From Devosia sp. 66-14 (GTDB taxonomy: Bacteria > Pseudomonadota > Alphaproteobacteria > Rhizobiales > Devosiaceae): a DNA stretch of 64,000 bases. Of this stretch, positions 27,231 to 35,798 are shown piece after piece. The stretch is taken from contig MKVB01000001.1 in assembly GCA_001899085.1 (NCBI GenBank), forward strand, positions 490,100 through 554,099, given 5' to 3'. Made by a program: the position numbers and the translations under genes. Under the pieces are notes generated by a model, which was not told where the DNA came from, made no database searches, and saw nothing but the letters and a program-made list of their open reading frames with translations. The first letter of the stretch is position 1. Each line of letters starts with the position of its first letter.

Positions 27231-28439
27231 TCAGGCGGCAGGCAGCGCCAGGCGTTCCTCGGCGTCCAGCTGGGGCAGCGCCATCTCGGTCTGCGTCATG
27301 CCGGCAAAGGCCGACATCACCCCGCGCGCCGCGCGGCGGGCCAGGATGACGTTCTGCTCGCTGAGATAGGCAAACGCTTCTTCTAGCTCTTCGGGGATTA
27401 CCCCGTCATGCTCGACGATCAGTTCCTCGGTCAGCGCGGTGACGACGAAATGCCGCGCCGCGAGATCGTCGGCGAGATCGGCCGCGCGTGCGTGAAAAAT
27501 CAGCCGGACCAGCATATTGCGCACCGCCTCGCCGAGGCCGCAGCGGGCGAACAGCGCGTTGAGCGCCGCGCGGCTGCCATGCTCGAGCAGCGTGAACACC
27601 TTCTCGCGGGGGATTTCGGCCAGTTGCGCCACGCAGTCGGCAAAGAACAGCACGTGGCCCTGGACGATGGCATGCAGCATCACACGGGTGGAAACGAATT
27701 CCGACTCGACCAGCTCGATGGCGTAAGGCGCCCTGCCCGCTGCTGCCTCCTGCTCCCCGATCGCCGTAAGGGCAGTGTCGGTCGCGTCGCGCAGCAGCCG
27801 CTCCAGCCGATGCGGCGCCACCGCGCCGCTGACCATCCGCGTCTTTCGGAGTGCCGCGGCCACCGCCTGCACCAGGACCAGTCGGGCATCCGCCGGCAGG
27901 TCGTCGCGGGCCAGCAGCAGGCCGCGCAGTTCGGCATCGCCGACCCCGTCGCGATCGGCCGCCTGGCGCAGCATTGCCGCCGAGAACGGCGCATCGGGCC
28001 GCTCGAGCAGTTTCACCAGCAGCGGTCGCCCGCCCTTGGCGATCAGCGCCTCGGTCACCCTTCGGCTCAGTCGCTCACGGGTGGCCGTCGCCATCAGCAT
28101 CGCTTCGTCGGCCCCGCCGATCAACGCGATCAGGTCGGCATCGATCAGGGCCGGCGAATATTGCACCACCGCGCGGGCAATCACCGGGCTGTCGTGCAGC
28201 AGGGCCAGCAGGATCGGGCGTGGTGCCTCCGTCGCGTGCAGCAGGCCGTAGGCGAGCGCTCCACGCACGCGCACCGAAGGATCGTCGAGGAAGCCGATCA
28301 GCGCCGCATACAGCGCCGCGTGCTCGTCGGCCGGGCCGTAATGATTGAGATAGGCCATGGCGGCGAGGTGGGCTGCCTGCCCCCGCTCCTCGCTGTCACG
28401 CGATTGGCTCAGCGCAACGAAATCCTGGTACGCAACCAT
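27231..28439 (-). CDS. DUF2336 domain-containing protein
   Basis: The 402-residue, mostly helical, alanine- and leucine-rich cytosolic protein matches the alphaproteobacterial DUF2336 family as I know it: HEAT-like repeats with LDDPSVRVRGALAYGLL early on and TRERLSRRVTEALIAKG and LLLARDDLPADARLVLV in the middle. ATG 28439 is chosen because GGAGAG precedes it; the TTG one codon earlier is less likely. Function is unknown, though members often sit near flagellar or cell-cycle genes. A CtrA-like box lies about 50 bases upstream. Confidence 0.75.
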   Translation of the reverse strand: MVAYQDFVALSQSRDSEERGQAAHLAAMAYLNHYGPADEHAALYAALIGFLDDPSVRVRGALAYGLLHATEAPRPILLALLHDSPVIARAVVQYSPALIDADLIALIGGADEAMLMATATRERLSRRVTEALIAKGGRPLLVKLLERPDAPFSAAMLRQAADRDGVGDAELRGLLLARDDLPADARLVLVQAVAAALRKTRMVSGAVAPHRLERLLRDATDTALTAIGEQEAAAGRAPYAIELVESEFVSTRVMLHAIVQGHVLFFADCVAQLAEIPREKVFTLLEHGSRAALNALFARCGLGEAVRNMLVRLIFHARAADLADDLAARHFVVTALTEELIVEHDGVIPEELEEAFAYLSEQNVILARRAARGVMSAFAGMTQTEMALPQLDAEERLALPAA

Positions 28440-28483
28440 CAAGCTCTCCGATAGGCGCCAGCAAAGACGCTATCGGGGAAGGC

Positions 28484-28498
28484 TTAAGGAACGGTTCA
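28484..28498. promoter_or_regulatory. CtrA-like box upstream of the DUF2336 gene
   Basis: TTAA-GGAACGG-TTCA fits the CtrA consensus TTAA-N7-TTAA with one mismatch. It lies 45-59 bases upstream of the DUF2336 start and overlaps the stop of the transglycosylase gene. One-mismatch hits are common by chance, so support is modest. Confidence 0.35.
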
Positions 28499-29344
28499 CC
28501 ATAATTTCGGCGGCTTGGGCAAGGTGCCGTCCTGCCCATAAAGCTGGGTGAACAGCGCGCTTCCCTGCGCCTCGGTCGCCGGGCTCATCAGGGTGCGGCT
28601 CTGCACTTCGCCTTCGCTCGAAAACAGCGAAGTGAACGACATGTCGTCGGGGGAGAAGCGGGATGGAACTGCCGTAGCGTCCCACTTGCCGGCTGCCGGC
28701 GCCGCCAGTTGCTGGGTTGCGAAGCGCGTATCGACAGCGCCGTCATGCTTGGCCACCAGTGCCCGATAGACCTCGCGAATCGTCCGCGCCTCGCCGCCTT
28801 CATAAAAGATTGCCCGGTTGGCGCTGGCCTGCCTGGGAAACAGCTTGGCGGCAATCTGGTCGGGATCTTTCAGGCCGGCGTTGAACAGCTTTTCAGCGCC
28901 CTGCGCTCCGAGGAAATGCGCGATGTAAAGCTCGCCGGGGCTCGGCATCCGGCCGAACTTCTCGAACAGGTAAGCACCATTGCTGCGCGTGAACGCCGCC
29001 GCCATGTCCGAGGCGATCTGCGGGTCTTCGCGCAGTTTCAGAACTTCCTGCCGGAGTGCTTTGTCGGCGATGTAGTAATCGCCATCCGAGTCGACCTGGA
29101 TGGCGGCCGCGTACTGGCCGTAGCCGAGCCGCGGCCCCTCCTGTTTCATCACCTGCAACCAGGTGCTGTCGAGGAACTGGAACAACCCCGTGGCGCTCGA
29201 GGTCGGCGCCTTTGCTTCGGGGTTGAGGCTGCTCTCGCGGATCGCCGTGCGCAGCAGATAATCGAAGTCGACATCGCTCTTCGCCCCTGCCGTATCCATG
29301 GCATAGGCAAGCGGCTGCGGCACCGATATCGGCTTGACGCCCAT
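28496..29344 (-). CDS. SLT-domain lytic transglycosylase, no signal peptide
   Basis: The 282-residue protein has the SLT catalytic region with TAIRESSLNPEA (catalytic Glu37), SATGLFQFLDSTWLQ and GELYIAHFLGAQGAEKL. It lacks an export signal and begins almost directly with the catalytic domain, followed by about 100 residues without a recognised domain. Unexported SLT proteins of this kind in Rhizobiales are often linked to flagella, perhaps exported by the flagellar machine; that link here rests on the CtrA-like boxes upstream. Confidence 0.8.
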   Translation of the reverse strand: MGVKPISVPQPLAYAMDTAGAKSDVDFDYLLRTAIRESSLNPEAKAPTSSATGLFQFLDSTWLQVMKQEGPRLGYGQYAAAIQVDSDGDYYIADKALRQEVLKLREDPQIASDMAAAFTRSNGAYLFEKFGRMPSPGELYIAHFLGAQGAEKLFNAGLKDPDQIAAKLFPRQASANRAIFYEGGEARTIREVYRALVAKHDGAVDTRFATQQLAAPAAGKWDATAVPSRFSPDDMSFTSLFSSEGEVQSRTLMSPATEAQGSALFTQLYGQDGTLPKPPKLW

Positions 29345-29363
29345 CGACTCGAAGGGTCCGTTG

Positions 29364-29411
29364 CTAACGTTCGGTTAACCAATCGCCTGTGATTGGTTAA
29401 CGAATGGTTAG
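29364..29411. promoter_or_regulatory. Two CtrA-like boxes spanning an 11-bp inverted repeat
   Basis: CTAA-CGTTCGG-TTAAC (29364-29379) and TTAA-CGAATGG-TTAG (29397-29411) each fit TTAA-N7-TTAA with one mismatch. Between and within them, GTTAACCAATC and GATTGGTTAAC (29374-29401) form a perfect 11-bp inverted repeat with a 6-base loop. The site lies 20-67 bases upstream of the lytic transglycosylase gene, and its right edge overlaps the nitroreductase stop codon. CtrA controls flagellar and division genes in alphaproteobacteria. Confidence 0.55.
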
Positions 29412-29986
29412 CCCTGCCACCTCGTCACCACTTCCTCGAGGTTCGGCCGATCGCGATCCTCGATCACGGTGGTCGGCGTGCCGATATGGATGAAACCGAC
29501 GAATCGCTCGCCGCCGCGCGCCCCCAGCATGGTCTGGGCTTCGGTGTCGAAGCCATACCAGCGATTGGTCCAGCTCGCGGCAAAGCCCATGGCGAACGCC
29601 GCGTGGGAGAGGTTGAAGCAGACATTGCCCGCCGACAGCAATTGCTCCATCTCCGGAGCCTTGGGGTTCGGCTTGGGCGACAACAGCACGCCGATGGTCA
29701 CCGGCGCCGGCAGGAACTGGCGCCGCTCGATATCGAGGCCGGCCTCGTCGAGCTCGGGACGCTTCCGCCTGGCGATCTCGGCCAGTTTCTCGCCGGCCCG
29801 CACGCGCGCCTCTCCCTCGATCAGAATCAGCCGCCACGGCACGAACTTGCCGTGATCCGGCACCCGGGTGCCGATGGTGAGGATTTCCTGCAGTTCTTCC
29901 GGTGTCGGGCCGGGGTCTTTGAGGAAGCCGATTCCGACGGAGCGGCGGGTCTTCAGGTAGTCGCGCACTGCGGCGTTGATGGGCAT
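29408..29986 (-). CDS. Nitroreductase family protein (YdjA-like)
   Basis: The 192-residue FMN-binding protein has the family N-terminal TRRSV segment, IGTRVPDHGKFVPWRLILIE, and the C-terminal FIHIGTPTTVIEDRDRPNLEEVV. The short length and the VPDHGKFVPWR motif are those of the YdjA subgroup, whose natural substrates are unclear. It lies upstream of the transglycosylase gene on the same strand, but the promoter elements between them suggest separate transcription. Confidence 0.88.
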   Translation of the reverse strand: MPINAAVRDYLKTRRSVGIGFLKDPGPTPEELQEILTIGTRVPDHGKFVPWRLILIEGEARVRAGEKLAEIARRKRPELDEAGLDIERRQFLPAPVTIGVLLSPKPNPKAPEMEQLLSAGNVCFNLSHAAFAMGFAASWTNRWYGFDTEAQTMLGARGGERFVGFIHIGTPTTVIEDRDRPNLEEVVTRWQG

Positions 29987-30015
29987 GGTCTGGTCCTTGC
30001 GAGCGTCGGGTCCTT

Positions 30016-31098
30016 ATGACACAGCTTTTCCCCAATCCAAGCGTAGGCACGCGAGACATTTTGAAGCGAAGCGCCCCAGGGCGCTGGTGGCGGGGACTTA
30101 GGGTGAAACTCAGGCACTGGATCGGCATCCTCGGGATCGCGGCCATGCTCGCGCCGATGGCGGCCATTGCCGAGGATCCGCCGGTCCCCCTGCCCCGCCG
30201 CGCCGACCGCATGCCGCAGGCCACCGAGCAGCTTACGGAGACGCCTGCAACCGCCGACGTCGCCAGCACGCCGCCCGCCGCCGCCGATCCGGGCCCCGCC
30301 GCGGCGGCTGCCGAGGCAGTGGCGATCAACACCACGCCGCAGCCGGTGACGCTGATGGCCAAGATCACCGAGGAAGGCGGACCGCTGCCGGACGGCGTGA
30401 CCTGGCGCGTCTTCGAAACCCGCACCGATGCCGCCGGCGACCTGGTGCTGGCCAAGAAATCCGACGAGGCCACGGCGCACCTGGAACTGCCCCCCGGCAG
30501 CTATGTCGTCCATGTGGCCTACGGGCGGGCCCAGACCACCGACACGCTGACCGTCGCCGAAGGCGACAACTCCAAGCAGCTGATCCTCGATGCCGGCGCC
30601 ATGCGGCTCAACGCGGCGGTCACCGGTGACATCGCCATCCCGATCAACCTGTTGCGCTTCGATATCTACACCAGCGGCAGCACAGAGGCCGATCGTACCC
30701 TGGTGGCCCAGAACCTCAGCCCCAACGACATCGTCACCCTCAACGCCGGCACCTATCACATCGTCTCGTATTTCGGTGACGTGAACGCCGTCGTTCGCGC
30801 CGACCTGCGGGTCGAGCCCGGCCAGTTGACCGACGCCACGCTTTACCACCGTGCGGCGCAGATCTCGTTCAAGCTGGTCAGCGAGGCCGGCGGCGAGGCC
30901 ATTGCAGACATCGAATGGACGGTGAAGACGGCCGACGGCCAGACGGTGTTCTCCAATATCGGCGCCTTCCCTTCGACCGTGCTCGGTGAAGGTGACTACC
31001 TGGTTTTCGCCAAGCGCGGCGACCAGGTCTACAACCGGGAATTCCAGGTCCAGCCCGGCGCCGCCAAGGAAATCGAGGTCCTCACCACGGTCTACTGA
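30016..31098 (+). CDS. Exported protein with repeated beta domains, function unknown
   Basis: A 360-residue frame; a GTG at 30103 (giving 331 residues) is an attractive alternative start, because the product then opens with a textbook signal peptide (KLRHWIGILGIAAMLAPMAAIA). A Pro/Ala-rich linker is followed by about three related beta segments of some 75 residues each, with recurring patterns like LPPGSYVVHVAYG, LNAGTYHIVSYFG and LGEGDYLVFAKRG. These resemble Ig-like or carboxypeptidase-regulatory-like folds and suggest a periplasmic or surface role. I do not recognise the family. Confidence 0.7.
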   Translation: MTQLFPNPSVGTRDILKRSAPGRWWRGLRVKLRHWIGILGIAAMLAPMAAIAEDPPVPLPRRADRMPQATEQLTETPATADVASTPPAAADPGPAAAAAEAVAINTTPQPVTLMAKITEEGGPLPDGVTWRVFETRTDAAGDLVLAKKSDEATAHLELPPGSYVVHVAYGRAQTTDTLTVAEGDNSKQLILDAGAMRLNAAVTGDIAIPINLLRFDIYTSGSTEADRTLVAQNLSPNDIVTLNAGTYHIVSYFGDVNAVVRADLRVEPGQLTDATLYHRAAQISFKLVSEAGGEAIADIEWTVKTADGQTVFSNIGAFPSTVLGEGDYLVFAKRGDQVYNREFQVQPGAAKEIEVLTTVY

Positions 31099-31126
31099 CC
31101 GCCTCGAAGAAATCTTCGTCGCCCCG

Positions 31127-31153
31127 TGTCGATCTCTCGGTTGCTCGCTCGTC
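31127..31153 (+). promoter_or_regulatory. Predicted ECF42-type promoter of the DGPF-sigma cassette
   Basis: TGTCGA (31127-31132) and CGTC (31150-31153) are separated by 17 bases, 69 bases upstream of the first DGPF gene. As I recall, ECF42 sigma factors recognise a -35 of TGTCGA and a -10 of CGA/TC upstream of DGPF genes, so this is probably the autoregulated promoter of the sigma factor encoded at 32144. Confidence 0.6.
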
Positions 31154-31221
31154 GTGTCATTGCAGCAGGATGAACTCGTGCCACTCCGGGCGCGACATCC
31201 CCGGACACAAGGAGACCGAAG

Positions 31222-31647
31222 ATGCGCTTCATGATCATCGTCAAAGCCACCCCCGAAAGCGAAGCCGGCACCATGCCGCCCCCGGAAGCATTCGAGGCGA
31301 TGGGCCGCTTCAACGAGGCGCTGATCAGCGCCGGTGTGTTGCTGGCGGCGGAGGGCCTGCATCCCTCGAGCCAGGGCAGCCGTATCACCTCCGAGGCAGG
31401 CCGGCTGATCGTCAGGGACGGCCCGTTCACCGAGGCCAAGGAACTGATCGCCGGCTTCTGGGTGATCAGCGCCAAGTCGCGCGACGAAGCGCTGGAATGG
31501 GTCAAGCGCATCCCGTTCGCCGATGGCGAGACCATCGAGTTGAGGCGGGTGTACGAGGCGGCCGATTTCGCCGACATCGTCCCCGCGGAGGCCGTCGCCC
31601 AGGAACAGGCATGGCGCGACGCCAACCAGAAGCCGCTCACCAATTGA
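31222..31647 (+). CDS. YciI-like DGPF-domain protein (first copy)
   Basis: The 141-residue ferredoxin-fold protein has the signature RDGPFTEAKELIAGFW and begins MRFMIIVKATPESEAGTMPP. AAGGAG precedes the start. DGPF (YCII-related) proteins are the usual partners and targets of ECF42 sigma factors; their biochemical role is unknown. It is followed after 10 bases by a second copy and then the sigma gene, forming one operon. Confidence 0.93.
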   Translation: MRFMIIVKATPESEAGTMPPPEAFEAMGRFNEALISAGVLLAAEGLHPSSQGSRITSEAGRLIVRDGPFTEAKELIAGFWVISAKSRDEALEWVKRIPFADGETIELRRVYEAADFADIVPAEAVAQEQAWRDANQKPLTN

Positions 31648-31657
31648 AGGAACCGAC

Positions 31658-32083
31658 ATGCAGTTCATGATCATCCGCAAGGCGGACGCCGAAACCGAAG
31701 CCGGCGTCATGCCGGGAGCGGACCTCATCGCCCAGATGACTGAGTTCCACGAGGACGCCGCCAAGGCGGGCATCGTCGTTGCCGGGTCGGGCCTGATGCC
31801 GAGCTCCCGCGGCGCCAAGGTGAAGTTCAACAATGGCAGGCCCACGGTAATCGACGGTCCCTTCGCCGAGGCCAAGGAGCTGATCGCCGGCTACACCCTG
31901 ATCGAGGTGCCGTCGCGCGAGGCCGCGATCGAGTGGGTCAAGACCTGGCCCAGGCTCGACGGTCACGGCAATGTCGAGATCGAGATCCGGCAGCTCTTCA
32001 CCGAAGCGGATTTCGGCGAGGCTTACACCGAGGCCATGGCGAGCCGGGATGCGGCGCGTGACGCGCCCCGCACCCCCGAGTAA
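31658..32083 (+). CDS. YciI-like DGPF-domain protein (second copy)
   Basis: This 141-residue paralogue of the preceding gene is the same length and shows MQFMIIRKADAETEAGVMP and IDGPFAEAKELIAGYT. AAGGAA lies just before ATG. The tandem pair arose by duplication and has diverged mainly in the C-terminal 30 residues. Its likely role is tied to the sigma factor 60 bases downstream. Confidence 0.93.
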   Translation: MQFMIIRKADAETEAGVMPGADLIAQMTEFHEDAAKAGIVVAGSGLMPSSRGAKVKFNNGRPTVIDGPFAEAKELIAGYTLIEVPSREAAIEWVKTWPRLDGHGNVEIEIRQLFTEADFGEAYTEAMASRDAARDAPRTPE

Positions 32084-32143
32084 GCACCGTGCCCGACATC
32101 GGCAGCTTGCTGCGGCGGGTCGGATTTGATCTGATCCGCCGCC

Positions 32144-33406
32144 ATGACCGAGAGAGAAACCCATCGCGCCATCGAGGCGGTGTTCCGCATCGAGCAGGCC
32201 AAGCTGATCGCCGGTTTGACCCGAATCGTCCGCGACGTCGGCCTCGCCGAGGAACTGGCGCAGGATTCGCTGATCGTCGCGCTCAACCACTGGCCGGAAA
32301 GCGGCGTCCCCCGCAATCCGGGCGCCTGGCTGATGCAGACCGCTAAGCGGCGCGCCATCGACTATTTCCGCCGCAACAAGATGGCGGCGCGCAAGCTCGA
32401 CGAGCTCGGCTACGATCTGCGCGAAATCGAATCCACGGCGCCCGACCTCGACACGCCGCTCGATGACGATGTCGGCGACGACCTGCTGAAGCTGATCTTC
32501 ACCTCCTGCCACCCCGTGCTGTCGTCCGAGGCGCGCGTCGCATTGACCCTGCGCCTGCTGGGCGGCCTCACCACCGATGAGATCGCCCGGGCATTCCTCG
32601 CTGCCGAGCCGACCATCGCCCAGCGCATCGTGCGCGCCAAGAAGAGCCTGGCCGAAGCCGGCATGCCGTTCGAGGTGCCCCGCGCCGAGGAACGCGCCGC
32701 CCGGCTCGCCTCGGTGCTCGAGGTGCTCTACCTGATCTTCAACGAGGGCTACTCGGCCACTGCCGGCGACGACTGGACGCGCCCGCAACTGTGTGAGGAA
32801 GCCATGCGCCTGGGTCGCATCCTCGCCGGCCTCGCTCCGGAGGACGCCGAGGTCCATGGCCTCGTGGCGCTGATGGAGATCCAGGCCTCGCGACTGCGGG
32901 CCCGCACCGGTCCCGGCGGAGAGCCGGTGCTGCTGCTCGAACAGAATCGTGCCCTGTGGGACCAGATGCTGATCCGGCGCGGGCTTGCCGCGCTCGAGCG
33001 GGCCGAGAGCCTTGTCGGGGCCGGCCCCTATGTGCTGCAGGCCGCCATCGCCGCCTGTCACGCCCGGGCCCGACGCGCCGACGACACCGATTGGCGGCGG
33101 ATCGCCGCGCTCTACGACATGCTGGCCGAACTGACGCCCAGCCCGGTGGTCGAACTCAACCGCGCGGTCGCCCACAGCATGGCCTTTGGCGCCGCCTCTG
33201 GCCTGGCCATCCTCGATGCCATCATCGACGACCCGGCATTGCGGAACTACCACCTGCTGCCCAGCGTGCGCGGCGATTTCCTCGTGAAGCTTGGTCGCCT
33301 CGCCGAGGCCCGCGCCGAGTTCGAACGCGCCGCCGAGCTGACCCGCAACGAGCGCGAGCGCGTCCTGCTGCTCGACCGTGCCGCCGCCTGTCAGCCCGCG
33401 GCCTGA
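32144..33406 (+). CDS. ECF sigma factor, ECF42-like with C-terminal TPR-like extension
   Basis: The 420-residue protein has a region 2 (EELAQDSLIVALNHWPE, RRAIDYFRR), a region 4 helix-turn-helix (LGGLTTDEIARAFLA, TIAQRIVRAKKSL) and the long C-terminal domain with YLIFNEGYSAT and TPR-like helices that marks ECF42-type sigma factors. These lack a membrane anti-sigma factor; the extension itself is thought to control activity. Two DGPF genes directly upstream and a matching predicted promoter support the assignment. Confidence 0.93.
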   Translation: MTERETHRAIEAVFRIEQAKLIAGLTRIVRDVGLAEELAQDSLIVALNHWPESGVPRNPGAWLMQTAKRRAIDYFRRNKMAARKLDELGYDLREIESTAPDLDTPLDDDVGDDLLKLIFTSCHPVLSSEARVALTLRLLGGLTTDEIARAFLAAEPTIAQRIVRAKKSLAEAGMPFEVPRAEERAARLASVLEVLYLIFNEGYSATAGDDWTRPQLCEEAMRLGRILAGLAPEDAEVHGLVALMEIQASRLRARTGPGGEPVLLLEQNRALWDQMLIRRGLAALERAESLVGAGPYVLQAAIAACHARARRADDTDWRRIAALYDMLAELTPSPVVELNRAVAHSMAFGAASGLAILDAIIDDPALRNYHLLPSVRGDFLVKLGRLAEARAEFERAAELTRNERERVLLLDRAAACQPAA

Positions 33407-33519
33407 GCCGGGCGCCGCTTGCGGTTCCTCGCGAATTGTTCTGAAGCAGAACGCGCCCCGCTATCTCCGTCACATTTCACAGTGCTATAGAGCGAAAGCT
33501 TGCAGCAGAAGCGCGCATT

Positions 33520-35289
33520 ATGGCTCAACCCGACCGTCGACTGGTCCCGATCGTATCGCTGGACATCGTGGGTTATTCCCGCCTTGTCGAGCGCAATGAA
33601 CGTCAGACCCTGCGCCTTGTGCAGCGGGTCTACGATCGGCTGATCTCGCGCACCATCGGGGCGGCCGGCGGCAAGGTCTTCAAGACCATGGGCGATGGTC
33701 TGCTGGCCGAGTTCAACAGCGTCGTCGCCGCCGTGCAGTGGACGGCCGATCTGCAGCGCCAGATCCACGAACGCAAGATCCACGCGCCGGGCGGCGAGCT
33801 ATTCCAGGTCCGCGCCGGCATCGTGCTGGCCGATGTGCTGGTGGCCGGCAACGACCTCTACGGTTCGGGCATCAACCTGGCGGTGCGGGTGCAGAGCCAC
33901 TCCCCGGCCGGCGGCATGTGCATCACCAAGTGGATGTACCAGTATCTCGACGGCACCATCGAGCTGCCATTCGTCGACATGGGCCCCACCGAGCTCAAAA
34001 ACATCTCCAAGACGGTCCGCATCTATGCCTGGCATCCGGCCGGCCTGGTGCGGCCGCAGCCGGCGGCCAGTACGCCACCGCCGGCCCCGCCGAGCAACCG
34101 CCCCTCGGTGGTGGTGCTGCCGTTCGACAACCTCTCGGGCGAGGCCGACCAGAGCTATTTCGCCGACGCTGTGGTCGAGGAGATCACCGCCACCCTGAGC
34201 CGGGTGAAGGACTTCTTCGTCATCGCCCGCAATTCGGCCTTCACCTACAAGGGCCGCGCCGGCATCGACATCCGCCAGATCGGCCGCGACCTCGGTGTGC
34301 GCTATGTCGTCGAGGGCTCGGTTCGACGCGTCGGCGAGCGCGTGCGGATCACCGCGCAGCTGGTCGAAACCGAGGCCGGCAGCCACATCTGGTCCAACAA
34401 GGTCGATGGCGCCGTCGCCGACCTGTTCGACCTGCAGGACCGCATGGCCGCCGAAGTCGCCAGCGCCATCCAGCCCTCGATCCGCCGCGCCGAAGTGGAG
34501 CGCGCCCGCAGGAAGCGTCCCGACACCCTCGCCGCCTACGATCTGGTGATGCGCGCCCTGCCGCATTTGTGGTCGCACAGCCCCGAGGACAACGCCGAAG
34601 CGATCGCCTTGCTGACTCGCGCGCTGGCGCTGGACCCGCATTACGGTCTCGCCGCCGCCCTCGCCGCCTGGGCTCACGGCCAGCAGGTTGCCTATAACTG
34701 GACCGCCGATTTCACGTCGGAGCGCCGCACCGCCGCTGCCCTGGTCGAGACGGCATCCCGGCATGTCGCCGACGATCCGACCGCCCTGACCGCCCTTGCC
34801 TCCGCGATGATGATGCTGGGCGGCGACGTGCGGCAAGCCGCCACCTTTGCCGACCGGGCGCTCGAGCTCGATCCCAACCATGCCTGGGCCTGGATGCGCC
34901 GCGGCTGGGGCCACGTCTATCTCGGCAACCCCGAGGATGGCCTAACCGCGTTCGAACGTTCGGCGCGACTATCGCCGATGGACCCCTTCGCCTTCAACGT
35001 GCACCTGGGTATGGGGCTTGCCAACTTTGCCGCCGGACGGCCGCAGCAGGCCATCGCGTGGGCGCAACGCGCCATGGCGGAGCGCCCGGGCCTGACCTGG
35101 CCGCATCGTGATCTCGCGGTGTACTTCGCCCATCACGGCGATCTGGCATCGGCCGCCGATGCACGCGAACGCTTTCAGCGCTCCCACCCGGAGGTCAGCG
35201 TTGCCTCGATCGGCGACGGTCTGCGCTTCATGTACCCGTCGCTGCTGGCGCGCTACCTGCAAGGCCTGCGGCTGGCCGGATTGCAATAG
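33520..35289 (+). CDS. Class III adenylate/guanylate cyclase with TolB-like and TPR regions
   Basis: The 589-residue protein has an N-terminal cyclase domain (1-175) with both metal aspartates, Asp15 in SLDIVGYSRL and Asp59 in KTMGDGLLAEF, and the transition-state Asn119 and Arg123 in GSGINLAVRVQ. Thus it appears active. After a Pro-rich linker comes a TolB N-domain-like region (about 185-320; VVVLPFDNLSGEADQSYF), then TPR repeats to the C-terminus. This layout is frequent in rhizobial genomes; no membrane segment is evident. The signal sensed is unknown. Confidence 0.9.
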   Translation: MAQPDRRLVPIVSLDIVGYSRLVERNERQTLRLVQRVYDRLISRTIGAAGGKVFKTMGDGLLAEFNSVVAAVQWTADLQRQIHERKIHAPGGELFQVRAGIVLADVLVAGNDLYGSGINLAVRVQSHSPAGGMCITKWMYQYLDGTIELPFVDMGPTELKNISKTVRIYAWHPAGLVRPQPAASTPPPAPPSNRPSVVVLPFDNLSGEADQSYFADAVVEEITATLSRVKDFFVIARNSAFTYKGRAGIDIRQIGRDLGVRYVVEGSVRRVGERVRITAQLVETEAGSHIWSNKVDGAVADLFDLQDRMAAEVASAIQPSIRRAEVERARRKRPDTLAAYDLVMRALPHLWSHSPEDNAEAIALLTRALALDPHYGLAAALAAWAHGQQVAYNWTADFTSERRTAAALVETASRHVADDPTALTALASAMMMLGGDVRQAATFADRALELDPNHAWAWMRRGWGHVYLGNPEDGLTAFERSARLSPMDPFAFNVHLGMGLANFAAGRPQQAIAWAQRAMAERPGLTWPHRDLAVYFAHHGDLASAADARERFQRSHPEVSVASIGDGLRFMYPSLLARYLQGLRLAGLQ

Positions 35290-35375
35290 GCAACTCGCGA
35301 CGCAACTTTATCCATTCCGTAAGTATTTCCCCAACACCAGCTCTGCATTGTCGCCCGGCGCATGGGGGTTTCACC

Positions 35376-35642
35376 TTGGACATCCGACTAGAGAAGCGTC
35401 TTTCGCCGCGCCGCAACACCGTGATCGAGGCAACGATCGTGTTCGATGGTGGGCGCACCCGGATTCGTTGCATCATCCGCAACCTGTCCGAGACCGGCGC
35501 CAAGCTCGAGGTGGCGTCGGTGACCCGGATCCCCCGCACCTTCGACCTGGTCGTCGACAAGGTCCGCCCGCAGGCCTGTATTGTGGTCTGGCGCTCCGTG
35601 AAGGAGCTGGGAGTGCAGTTCCGCGAGCCCCAACTGCGCTGA
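35376..35642 (+). CDS. PilZ domain protein
   Basis: The 88-residue protein is essentially a lone PilZ domain with the RLSPRR arginine motif and NLSETGAKLE (the [DN]-x-S-x-x-G motif), so c-di-GMP binding is plausible. The start is an unusual TTG at 35376, preceded by GGGGG at 7 nt; no ATG in frame would keep the arginine motif. The target it controls is unknown. Confidence 0.85.
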   Translation: MDIRLEKRLSPRRNTVIEATIVFDGGRTRIRCIIRNLSETGAKLEVASVTRIPRTFDLVVDKVRPQACIVVWRSVKELGVQFREPQLR

Positions 35643-35798
35643 GCGCCGCCTCGCCCGTCGTTCAACGCCCCTGGCTGAAATGATCGGCGACCAGCGCCGG
35701 CAGTTTCTTTGTCTCCCCAACTATTCAAATGCCGTTCATCTGCCTTATCTTAGGTGTGGCAGCAGGTTTCAGGCACTGGTCCCTTGGGGGGACACGTT

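Noticed and set aside
29953-31875. 640-codon minus-strand frame over the exported beta-domain protein and DGPF gene
   Set aside because: It crosses two plus-strand genes with ribosome sites and signal or family motifs; no similarity on the minus strand.
31637-33253. 538-codon minus-strand frame opposite the DGPF and sigma genes
   Set aside because: The plus-strand sigma factor and DGPF motifs are clear; this is a mirror frame.
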